In this document: positions 23,783 through 34,935 of the stretch, one piece after another
How the letters are laid out: each line of letters opens with the position of its first letter
Numbering within the stretch: position 1 is the stretch's first letter
Source: Wyeomyia smithii
Taxonomy: Eukaryota > Arthropoda > Insecta > Diptera > Culicidae
Length of the DNA: 64,000 bases
Direction: 5' to 3'
NCBI RefSeq assembly: GCF_029784165.1
Contig: NC_073696.1
Span: forward strand, 232,823,771 to 232,887,770
Position numbers and translations under genes: made by a program
Notes under the pieces: model-generated
The model's database searches: none
Seen by the model: only the letters and a program-made list of their open reading frames with translations
Told to the model about the DNA's origin: nothing

Positions 23783-26700
23783 TTCTGACATGAGATAATT
23801 GAAACTTAAACAATAATTCACGGAGAAAATGACAAACTTTGACGAAAAACCTTAGCCCTAATATTTCATTCTAGAGATGAACTTATTTGGCTATGATCGG
23901 GGAGCCTGTAATTTTTTTTTACTATCAATATGCAAGCTACAGTAGTTGCCTTTTTACAGCAGCAAACGGACAACTGCTAAGAAATTAAAAAAAAAATGTT
24001 TGCTCGCAAGCCGACAATTATACCACCCATTCATTAGTGTCATCCCAGCAGCAGCAACGGTCAAAGCAATCAACGCGGCCGCCCCAGTCTGTTACACGCA
24101 CCGCTTGGCGCCAAATTGTAACCTCTGCAGTTTTACTCCTTCCGAAGGCAATTAAAATTAAATTTAGCGTTTTATAGAACTGACCAAACGGTCGGCATCC
24201 TCTAGTTTGCGCGCGCCTCTGGGTTACACTGTATTTATTACGAAACCATCGTCAGATGAAACAAAAGCAAAAGATTTTTACCACCCACCCGACAGCGACT
24301 GTCACCCAGCATTCCAGTCTATATGCACAAGAAGATAGATTGATAATTTAGTTTTAATGAGTTTTGTTCACCCCCTTTGCTCTTCGCTTTCTTTAGGTCA
24401 AAACAGAATAAAAATGATTGATACGCATGCCTCCTCTGTGAGAGTGACTGCAGTTTGTCACCAAGTCCAACAAGTTACGTACCGGTTGCACAACCTCTTA
24501 TGGAAGAATACTTTAACAACTTTGACAATTTAACCCGATGTTTTATCATTACAGCAGGTCATAAGTCATGACTAAACAGACTCTTGAATATCAATCAATA
24601 ATGGGGCAGTATTATTGATAGATATTTTCATTATTTTTCTGCTTCATTTCTGACTGTTTCTTTGTTTCTTTTCCATTTTGTTTTTTAAATATATATTTTT
24701 CACTTTTCTGTATTTACGGTTTCACTTTTAAAGGCTGCCATTTTTGATATCTTTTGTGTGCTTCATTCAGCTATGTTTTAAATTACCTTACTTCAAATTA
24801 TTCTCACTTTTTGAGAAGGATTTGGGTGAAGTTAACTATATATATTGTATAAGTTTTCGGCTGTGTACACAAAATAAAATGCAATGTTTCCATTGCAGTT
24901 TTGAATTAATCACCTTTTAATATATTTATTTGGGTGAAATTTTTGATACAAAAAGTATGTCCGACCCCCGCTCTCATCTGAAGCGAATAATCCGAAAGCT
25001 TAACACTAAAGATTATAGATCGTCAGTGCTGCTTTTTAATCCAAACATCCATAAATCCCAATGTGCAAAGAGAAATGGAATAATTTGTTATAATCCAGCC
25101 CACTCTTTTCGTCACCGAAAAAAGCTGAATCGCTGCGCTATCGCCACCACGAAGTAGCAGCAGCGACGTACAAAATGTTGCAATTTGGATCGCCATTTCC
25201 GTCTTATTTATCACCTAGCCATATCGCAGCCGGTAATGGTCACGTGCGCTCGTGTGTGAGCCGAGGCCCGGTAAAGTTCGAAACGTGCCATTCCGGCGCC
25301 GATAGATGAAACCATGTTCGCAGCGACAGAGAGGAAAAAGGTTGCAAATTAATTTGGCAATTTGTGACTGTACTGTCAGACATCGGACCGCCTCCGCTTT
25401 CGCTAGTCTAACAAGTGTCAACCGTCATGCCAGTGTATTGCCTTTCCAGTTTGTCGTCACTCTCTGCACTTACTTTGCTAACTTAACTCGCTCGAAAGTT
25501 AATCGTTGATCTCTTGCATCACATCGCCAGACGCGCGTTGCGAGTTAAAAAATTTAATTACTGCATCCATCGAAGTTTGATTGTTTCGTAATTCCGCTGA
25601 TTTTATCCTATTATTGCAACTCAGCAACGCAATAAAATTAATTAAGTGCCGTGAAACAACATCTACACGAGACCAGATAGAATTATCTCCAAAGAATCTC
25701 TCTCGCTGTCTTTCTCTCTCGATGGAGCATCCTCATGCGTAACACAACATAGCTCTCGAAATTAATTGGATTTTTCGCTCCAGCTTCGAGCACTACATCT
25801 ACGCACAAAGGTAAACAATTCCTGTTAATGAACTGAGCATCCAAGATGCAAGCCTGTTTCCCATTTCTACCACCCTCACCACCCTACCCATGCTCTAGCA
25901 TGAATCTCAAGCGAAAGTTACCCATACACGTCATTAAACTCAAAAACAAAACAAAAAATTAAAATAAATGCAGTCCCTTGCTCCGAAACAACCAGAACCC
26001 CCGGAAGTCATATTTTACCAGCTAGCAACGACATAAAGCTGCGGTAAGTGTTATACTTTTCTCGAACAATATCTAGCAACGGTATGTCATTCATCCCATA
26101 GCATGAGGAAAAAAACGGGCATGGAAAATCGGCTCAAAGAACAGCACAGCGGAAGCATTCTCGATTTACATATGAAAGGATAATTGCTTTTGCCGGTGTT
26201 CGGTCGTATGCACAACAACATACTGACTGACATGTGCGTGAGTGTGTATGAGTGCTTTGCGGTTACGGATAGATTCTGCTGCTGCTGGTTGCTAACCACC
26301 CACTTTATCCGCACGGTTAACCTCCGCAGAAAGAAACACACAGACAAACGCACATATTGATGCATCTGAAGCAGAGATATGTGGTACGAAAATGGTTCCC
26401 CTCATAACCGAAACCACCGAATGTTGTTAAATGCAGCGGATTTTGCGGTGAATGCGATCCTATGACAATGTCAGAAAAAGTTCAATGGGTTTTTTTTTAC
26501 ACTCCATGACTAAATATATTATAGATAGAATACGATTAGTCAGCTTCAAACAGGAAATTCAATTCATCAATATTTTTAAAAAGTATAGGATAGGCTTGGT
26601 GTTATTATTTAATAACACTCTGACTGACCTTAAATAGTAGGAGGCTGATATCCAAGCAACAACCGCGTGATGTAGGACTACTGTTCTTTTTCACTATCAG

Positions 26701-28020
26701 AGGCATTTTGGCGAGTGATTGAAAAAATACTCAACTTCTTCAATTACATCCGTCTAGTCTTGAAAAAAAAAATGATGGTGAAATTTATTCATGTTACCTT
26801 TTATATTAAGGTTCCGTCAAAAACTACGAGGACTAGGGAAATGGCAGGGGAAGTAAAACATTTTTAGTAGCTGCACAAGTCGAGGTGGAGAAATGAACAC
26901 AAAAAAACTCAATTATATGCTTACTGCGTAGTTTTCATCACTATCATCAAGGTTTTGGCGAGCGGCAGAAAAAAATTTTCAATTATATGATTAGGGGTGT
27001 TTGAAAGCGCTTCTTCCTCGGTTGGTTCGTCTGCTGTGAAAGACTGCGATCGAATGGAACGAATGGGTGCGAACACCATGTAAAATGTTTTTGCAATCGT
27101 CGCCTGTTCAGCTCTGCCGCGCTCTACGGGTCGTGCCAGTTTCCAATGAACCATCATCATGTCGTAGTAACCGATTGTATACAATGAAAACTAAATTTCT
27201 ACATACTAGGCTTTTATACGTGACTACTGTTATTCTTTCGGTGGGCGTGTCGTTGAGCGAGCAAAACAACAACAACAAATTGTTTAAAAAGTCAAATCTT
27301 TTATATACTTTAGCGTCGACTGTTGGGGAAGAAAGGTAGTAATTGGTTGTTTAGTTTTATCTAGACTGACACTGAGAGTTTCGCCTGATATTTTGCTTTG
27401 CTTAGCTAATAACTTAGTAAGCTTTTCAATCGATTACTGTCAGGCTTTTTCAGTACCACACTGCTTCCTTCTGCTTTGTGCTGTGTTTCTGCCACTCGAA
27501 AAATTAACACACTCTAGTGAGAATACACAGAAGTTCACTGCGGTGCGCACTGCTGAGATAAATTCAATAGCATGCGAAGAGCGAACATGCGTGCAATGCA
27601 AACAACGCAGTCTATTTTACTACCAAGATACTCCCCTCATTTAAAATATGCTTAAGAGACACACAGTCAAAGCACTGCAGTAAGCTCTTTTGTGCAGTTA
27701 TTGTGCGTAATGTCCTTGTGTGTAAGAAAGCTCACACAACTTTTTTATCTCTGGATCTTCAGATTCCACAGCGGTGTTTTTGCGAGCTCCTCAGATACAC
27801 ACGATTTGCTGCTCTCTTCAAGAAAGTGTGTCACTTTGTCCTCCAGTGTGAGAACAATTGTTTTCGCAGGGAAATACTCCTACACGTTAGTAATTCTCTG
27901 AGTGAAACCACAGGCCTAAACTAAAAGGAACCCATTGGGAATTGACTGAGTGCTTGGAGCATTTATGTTATTTCTTGACGCTCTCGATGTTTTCGATTTT
28001 TTAATTTGTACCCCTCAAAA
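23783..28020. other. No supported gene; mostly unique DNA
   Basis: Mixed composition, with a less AT-rich stretch near 24000-25550 where overlapping short open frames occur on both strands. None of the products is recognised. No large repeats were noticed. It could contain regulatory or intronic sequence, but nothing in it decides this. Confidence 0.45.
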
Positions 28021-29655
28021 CTAAAAGCTAAAGTTATATTATCATCTGAATCATTTTCATCGTGTTCATCGTTTTTGTCCTTTCGTTCATTGTTGCCATT
28101 TTTTTCTTCATTTTCGCCGCTTATGTTCATATTTTACCGTTTCTATTCTTTAGGTATGTTTTCATAATTTCTTGCAATATCATTTTGTCATTAATGTTAT
28201 TTTTGTTAGTTCGTCTTTATTTGTCATTATTGCCAATTTTTCAATAATCAAAATCATCATTTTTGTTTTTTACTTCTTTTTGTCATATTTATTATTTTTA
28301 TCAAGTTTGACATCTTCAGCATATTTGCCATGTCGATAATTTTTGGCATTTTTTCTTTGTCGTTTTTATCGTTTTCAACATTTTCTTCTTTCTGAGCCTT
28401 TTTATTATCTCTATCATATCATAAACATAACTTTTTTTCATATTTGACATGTTCATCGTTTTTCTAGTATTTATCATTTTCAGCATCTTCGTCATTTCTT
28501 ACATTGTCCTTATTTTTGCCATTTCAATATTATTTTACATTTTTGCGTTATTTAATCTGTACCCCTATGTTGCCGTAAGACGTAAGTCTACGTCAAAAAT
28601 AAAAGTTAAAAACATTATATTGTCATCTGCATTGCCATTTTTTTCATTTTCGTCGTTAACGTCATTTTGACCATTTTTACTTTTCTGATATTTTTTAATC
28701 ATTCTTAGTATTATCATCTTTCCTATCGTTTCTGTCATTATTATTTATGTAATTTTTGCTCCATCTTTTCAATATATTGTGTTCCTTTAACTCATTATTG
28801 CTTTTTTCATTTTTTTTTTTTTTTGATAATTTTAATAATTTTTGCCATTATTATTATAAGCATCATTTTTATCATTATTTTACTAATTTTTCAATATTTG
28901 AAATATCATTTTCATGTAGTTTTTAAATTTTTGCCATGTTTATAATATTTTTCATTTCTATCATTTTCTACAGTTTTGTTGTTTTAACTTTTGATATTTT
29001 CATCACATTTGTCATGTCCGTAATTTTTAACATTTTTGATCGTTTTTGTCATTTTTAATATTTTCATCATTTACATCTATTTTATTCTTTTGGTAATTTT
29101 GTCATTTTTTCTCTATTCTTTTGGTAATTTTGTCATTTTCATTATTATATGCTTATAGTTTTAGTTTCAGCTCTATGATTTTTTGTTTCAGTTCTATGAT
29201 TTTTACCTTACTATTGGATTTATCATTTTTACCATTAATGTCATTTTAGTCTTTATTTGTCGTTCTTGTCAATTTTACGATAGATGACACTTCAGCATTT
29301 TCAACAATTTTATTGTTTTTTTTTTTAATTTTTGTCATTTTTGTCATATTACTCATTTTTATCATTCTTGAAATTTTGTTTGCTTTTATTTCTGCTATTT
29401 TCTTCATTTTTACCTTGTCGGTCATTTTTAGCATTTTTTGTCGTTTTCAAAATTTATAATATTTCCATTTTTTTGAGCATTTTAATTATATTTTATTTAT
29501 GTCATTTTTCATCATTTTTGATATGTTTTATTTCATTTATTATTGCCATTTTTTTTCATTTTCGTCGCCTATGTAATTTTTACTATTCTTATTTTTTGGT
29601 TATTTTCACATTTTTAGCATGTTCATCATTTCAATCATTTCTTTCATTATTATTA
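28021..29655. repeat. T-rich degenerate minisatellite desert, left part
   Basis: The plus strand is built from degenerate words such as TTTTTGTCATTTTTATCATT and TTTTCATCATT. Almost all open frames here (for example 29332-29802) translate to phenylalanine, isoleucine, leucine and serine runs and are not genes. A GACGTAAGTCTACGTC palindrome lies at 28579-28594 in a small non-repetitive island. The tract resumes at 31247 after a Tc1 insertion. Confidence 0.85.
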
Positions 29656-29657
29656 TA

Positions 29658-29859
29658 CAGTGAGGAAAATTCGTTTAAACGCAGTCTTATATTTTACCGT
29701 TCTGGTGAGTTAGTGTACATTATTAAAATTTATCACTGTTGCATATGTTGGCTTATCCAAAGCATAGCTTCTTGCACTATTGATTTTAATTATAAGTTCT
29801 AATATGACTGGGAAAGAGAAAAAAATAAGTTGTAATCAGGGAAATTCGTTTGAACGCAC
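29658..29859. repeat. Left IR/DR (two transposase-site-like repeats)
   Basis: The outer site at 29658-29684 and the inner site at 29837-29859 share AAATTCGTTTRAACGCA in the same orientation. In IR/DR elements each arm carries two such sites that bind the transposase paired-like domain. Confidence 0.85.
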
Positions 29860-29996
29860 GCATTATTTTTCAATGATAACAAAGAATTTATTTACATTAA
29901 AACATTAACCAATACTCAATATTTAGTTTGCTTTCCGTTCATACGAATAGTTTCGAATATTCGGTTCGGCATCGAATTTACGAGATTTTTCAGCGT

Positions 29997-30910
29997 TTAA
30001 ACAGAAATTGACTCCCAGGCGTCTCTCACAGCGGTTTCTAATTCCTTAACTGTTCCGTACTGCTTTCCACCTCGGTATACACGTCGAGCGAGGATTCCCC
30101 AGAGGTTCTCTATCGGGTTTAAGTCCGGGCTACGTGCTGGCCAGTCTAAAACCCTGATTTCCCGCTCCGAAAACCATTCCATACTTCTTTTGCTGACATG
30201 AATTACCGCATTATCTTGCTGAAAAAAGCAGTTTGTTGGCGTATAATCCTCGATAAATGGAATCAGAACGTCATCCAGCAGTTCCACATACATTTCCGAG
30301 TTCATCCTGGTAGAAATGGTACAAATCGGAGTCTTTCCGTGAAGCGAAAAACCACCCCAAACCATGAGTGATCCGCCTCCAAAGTTTCGGCTCAGTTTAA
30401 CCTCGGTTTCCTGTCTCAAATCTTGCCAATAGTACGCGCAACAGTCAGGGCCATCTAGATTGAATTTCTTTCCATCTGAAAATATCACAGTATCCCATTC
30501 ATTTCGCCATGTCATATACCTTTTGGCAAAATCCAGTCTCATCTGAATATGACGTTGCGTTAGATTCGGTTTCTTGACCTTTTTTGTATACCTAAAATGT
30601 CCAGATCCACGCAGTATCTGTGCAATTCGTTTATTGGTAATCGGGAGTCCAAGTTCCTTCTTAATATCCGACGAGTTGAACTTTCCAGTGCCAGCCAGCT
30701 CCAAAATGCGGTTTCTATCACGATTACTTATTTTGGTATTCCCCTTAGTTTTTTTCTTAACACCGTATTTATCACCTTTTTTGAGCAAATTTCGAATCAC
30801 TGTTTCGGATCTATTTACTCTCCTCGCAATTCCACGGTTACTAATGCCAGTTTTTTAAGTTCCATAGCAACTTTTTGCTCTGACTCACTCAAGTAAGGTT
30901 TTTTCGCCAT
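29997..30910 (-). pseudogene. Tc1-type DD34E transposase with one frameshift
   Basis: The natural start is probably the ATG whose A is at 30910 (MAKKPYLSESEQK). The next codons run into an A-homopolymer (T run at plus 30851-30856) where one base seems missing. Beyond it the frame continues SNRGIARRVNRSETVIRN (helix-turn-helix), then a second DNA-binding segment. The catalytic Asp lies in VIFSDGKKFNLDG, the second Asp in FFQQDNAVIH and the Glu in SPDLNPIENLWG. I count 34 residues between the last two. The uninterrupted part is 267 codons. With the single frameshift the copy is probably inactive, though otherwise well preserved. Confidence 0.93.
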
Positions 30911-31042
30911 TTCGTAACCTCAGATCAACAAAAAAGCCAGCATCAACTTGAGCTCCGCGTACTAACACTACTACAATACTAAGCTGACAGATCGTCAAGG
31001 TTTTCGATATTGCAGGTGAGCCTGTTGATGATTCTTAATGGT

Positions 31043-31244
31043 GTGCGTTTAAACGAATTTCCCCCCCTTGAAACCTGTTTTTGTCTCTAACAGCGCCGAA
31101 TGTTAATTTGAAATTAAAATCAGTACTGCAATTAACTATGATTTGTGTTAGCTAACATATTCTAATGTCTTAGTTTTATTATTGTTCGTCAAATTATCGG
31201 AAGAATAAAATATGATGCTGCGTTTAAACGAATTTTCCACACTG
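31043..31244. repeat. Right IR/DR (two transposase-site-like repeats)
   Basis: The inner site at 31043-31066 and the outer site at 31218-31244 both contain TGCGTTTAAACGAATTT, the inverse of the left arm. The spacing mirrors the left arm. Confidence 0.85.
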
Positions 31245-31246
31245 TA

Positions 31247-33283
31247 TGTATCATTTCAATATTATTGTCATTTTTGTTACTTTTATCTTTATTTATCATA
31301 TTTGCCAATTTTTCAATATTTGACACGTTAATCATTTCCAACATTTTTTTTATATTTATCATTCTTTTAACCTTTCGTAATTTGTCAATGTTATCATTTT
31401 AAATTGTGTTTTAGACTGTTCTATTATTTCTGTAATACTTGTTTTTTTTTATTTTTAGCATTCATGTTATTTTTATTGTTTTTTTATTTTCATTTTCATC
31501 TTTTTTGTAATATTTATCTTTTTTGCTGTTTCTATCGGTTTTATCACTTTTATTATTTTTTTTGTCATTTTTGCCAATTTTATTCTTGCTGCATTTTCAT
31601 CATTTTTATTTTTATTATTGACACTCACAAAAGATTATCATGATTGTCAATTTTATTATTTTTTTCATTATCATTTAATCCGTTTTGTCTATTGTATGTT
31701 TTTGTCATTTCCATTAGATTTGTTTTGTTATGTTTGTTCACCAATTTGGTTTTTATCATCTTTATCATTTCAGACAATTTAATCATTTTCGTTATATTTA
31801 GTACTTATATTGTCATTCTCAGCATCCTAACTATTTTAACGCTCTCTTCATTCATGTTATTTCTGATATTTTTGATCTTTTTGTCATTCTTATCATATTT
31901 TTCTATCATTTTTTGTTATTTCCATCTTTTAGAGCATTTTAATTATTTCTATCATATTTTTCATAATTTTTGACGTTTTTATTATTCCCGTAATTTTAGT
32001 CATTTTCAGCACATCGTCCTTTTTCAAAACTGTCTTCATTTTTGTCAATGTTTCTATTTCTATTATTTCTACTATTTCGATCATTTTCTTCATTCATGTC
32101 GTTTTCATCGTTTTTGTAATTTTCATCATTTTTGTCATTTCTCATTATCATTTTTAATTTTTTTCCTTTCACCAATTTTCATCATTTTTTTTATTTTTGT
32201 TATTTCTGCCATCTTATCACTTCTATTATAATTCATTTTCAATTTTTTTTCATCTTCGACATTTCATTTTTGTCATCATTATCGTTGTCATCATTTTTGT
32301 CATCATCGGTTATTCATTTGGTGAACAACAAAACCCATGTTTATTTATCACACGTTCCAGAGAGGAAAATTCAGTTGAGTTCTCAAAAAACATTTGATTT
32401 CACATTTGTTTTTTTCCAAGTGCTTCTTATCCGTTCTAATTGGACTTTTTTAAGACAAAAGGGCTTCCTAATATCCTGTGTTTGTCTGTCACTGTCATTC
32501 TTGTTATTTTCGTCATTTTTGACATTTTTATCAGTCATGTGTTAATTTTTATTACTGTTGCTATTTTTGTCCTTTTCCTCAAATTAGATTTGCTAATTTG
32601 GTTTTCATCTTTATCAGTTCAGACATTTTCATCATTTCCAAAAAATTTAGAACTTTAATTATTTCTCTCATTTTTATCATTTTCATAAATTTGCATTTCG
32701 TGTATTGCACTATTTTAACACTTTCTTCTTTTTTGTTATTGTTTTTTTTTTGTCATTCTTATCATTTTGGTTATTTTTTTAATGTCTATTTTTTTTTTAA
32801 TTTTTTTTATAATTTGTTATTATTTTCATTTTGACTTTTTTGTCGTTTTGATCATTTTCATCGTCTTTCTTTTCATTTTTATCTTTTATATTATTTTTTT
32901 TTATTTTAATATGTGTAACTTTTATCATTTTTTTAAGTCATACCATTCTTGTAGTTTTTTTTTTCATTCATGTAATTTTTATCATTGTACTTTTGACCTT
33001 TTTGTCATTTTTAACAGTTTTATCCTTGTTATCGTTTTCATCAGTTCATCGTTGGTCAGTTTTGATTTTTTTTCATTTTTGTCCTTTTCATCATTTTTTT
33101 TTCTTCATTACGTGTCATTTTATACAAGTTTGTCTTTGTTGCCATTTTCAACAATTTAATCCTCCTTTTATTTCATTATTTTATTCTCATTTGTGTAATA
33201 ACATCATTTTCACCATTTTTACTGTTTTTATCATTTTTTGTTATTTTTGTCATGATGAAAAACATTTATATTTTTGCAATTAC
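31247..33283. repeat. T-rich degenerate minisatellite desert, right part
   Basis: Continuation of the TTTTTGTCATT / TTTTCATCATT tract after the Tc1 element. A short island of normal sequence lies at about 32305-32480. Numerous plus-strand open frames are low-complexity hydrophobic artefacts. The tract ends at the CTAT that flanks the giant foldback and resumes for about 50 bp at 34877-34935. Confidence 0.85.
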
Positions 33284-33287
33284 CTAT

Positions 33288-34872
33288 GGGTCATTCCATA
33301 CGAAGTGTACATGCCACTTGGACACGACCATCACGGATTTGGCTCAAAGCGGGGGGAATTATTCATCTAGATTCACTATGAAAAAATCCCAATTTTGGTG
33401 TCGATTGGAATACCCCCCGCTCTGTGGGACCCCCCTCTTTGAGACAAAATCAGGCAATTATTGTTCAAAATTCCGTTTTTCTTTTTCTTACAATTCATAG
33501 ATGTAGGATGTCCGCAAAATACTGATAGATGATTTTTAAAGAAAATAAACCAAGGAATCCAAAAAAAATATAATTTTTGACTGGAAGTGTTGCCAGATAG
33601 ATTATTTTTGTTTTTAAAAACTAAATTTATATTTTTCGGCAAATGCAGCCATTTTTATTTTAAATTTGATGATTTCATCGTGGTCCTTGGAAAATTTCAC
33701 GTAAGAAACAGCTATCATCCCGAGGTAATATGAGCGAGATATAACACTTTTACGAAAATAGTTGAAATTTTCGTAATTAATTTATTTTATAGTTTATAGC
33801 CGTAAGACACCCGAAAAATAGTGATGAGCGAATTTTGAAGGAAATAAACCAAGGAATCCAGAAAAAAAAAATTTTGACCGGAAGTGTTGCCAGATAGATT
33901 ATTTTTCTATTTTAAAACTAAATTTGCATTTTTCGGCAAATGTAGCTGAGTTTATTTTAAATTTGAAGGTTTCATCGTGTTTCTCGGAAAATTTTACATA
34001 AGAAACACTTATCACCACCGGTAATATGAGCCAATCTCGAGATATAGCATTTTTACAAAAATGGTTTTAAATTTCGTAATTAGTTTTTCGTAATAATGCT
34101 ATATCTCGAGTTTGGCTCATATTATCACGGGGTGATAAGTGTTTCTTATGTCAAATTTTCCGAGAAACACGATGAATCCTTTAAATTTAAAATAAACTCA
34201 GCTACATTTGCCGAAAAATGCAAATCTAGTTTTGAAATAGAAAAATAATCTATCTGGCAACATTTCCGGTCAAATTTTTTTTTCTGGATTCCTTGGTTTA
34301 TTTTCTTCAAAATTCACTCATCACTATTTTTCGGGTGTCTTACGGCTATAAACTATAAAATAAATTAATTACGAAAATTACAACTATTTTCGTAAAAATG
34401 TTATATCTCGAGATCGGCTCATATTATCTCGGGATGATAGTTGTTTCTTACGTGAAATTTTCCAAGGAACACGATGAAATTATCAAATTTAGGATAAAAA
34501 TGGCTGCATTTGCCGAAAAATATAAATTTAGTTTTCAAATTCAAAAATAATCTATCTGGCAACACTTCCAGTCAAAAAAAATAATTTTTTTTTGAATCCT
34601 TGGTTTATCTTTTCTTTAAAAATCATCTATCAGTATTTTGCGGACTTCCTACATGAATTGTAAGAAAAAGAAAAACGGAATTTTGAACAAAAATTGCCTC
34701 ACTTTGTCACAAAGAGGGGGGTCCCACAGAGCGGGGGTTATTCCAATCGACACCAAAATTGGGATTTTTTCATAGAGAACCTAGATGAATAATTCCCCCA
34801 GCTTTGAGCCAAATCCGTGATGGTCGTGTCCAAGTTTATTCTTTTCCGTGGTCACTTCGTATGGAAGAACCC
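33288..34872. mobile_element. Giant 1.58-kb foldback element
   Basis: The segment is a near-complete palindrome with arms of roughly 770 bp meeting near 34075. It starts GGGTCATTCCATACGAAGTG and the right end read inverted starts GGGTTCTTCCATACGAAGTG. CTAT directly flanks both ends (33284-33287 and 34873-34876), supporting a 4-bp duplication. Each arm holds two diverged direct copies of an internal module with GTTGCCAGATAGATTATTTTT and TTTTTCGGCAAATG. Nothing is coded. A transcript would form a long double-stranded RNA. Confidence 0.93.
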
Positions 34873-34935
34873 CTATGCATTTTTACTTTTTTATCGTATT
34901 ATTTCCGTTCATGCTATTTTAATCAATCTTCATAG

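Larger units (their letters stand above)
29658..31244 (-). mobile_element. Tc1-type transposon with IR/DR ends, nearly intact
   Basis: The outer ends are 27-bp inverted repeats starting CAGTGAGGAAAATTCG (left) and CAGTGTGGAAAATTCG (right, inverted), each flanked by TA (29656-29657, 31245-31246). Second copies of the core lie about 180 bp inside each end (29837-29859 and 31043-31066), the IR/DR arrangement of Sleeping Beauty-like elements. The length of 1587 bp fits one transposase gene. It inserted into the T-rich desert. Confidence 0.95.

Noticed and set aside
29332..29802. 156-codon plus-strand open frame
   Set aside because: Inside the T-rich tract; translates to phenylalanine/leucine/serine runs, an artefact of composition.
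32767..33159. 130-codon plus-strand open frame
   Set aside because: Same T-rich low-complexity origin; no domain, and overlapped by similar frames.
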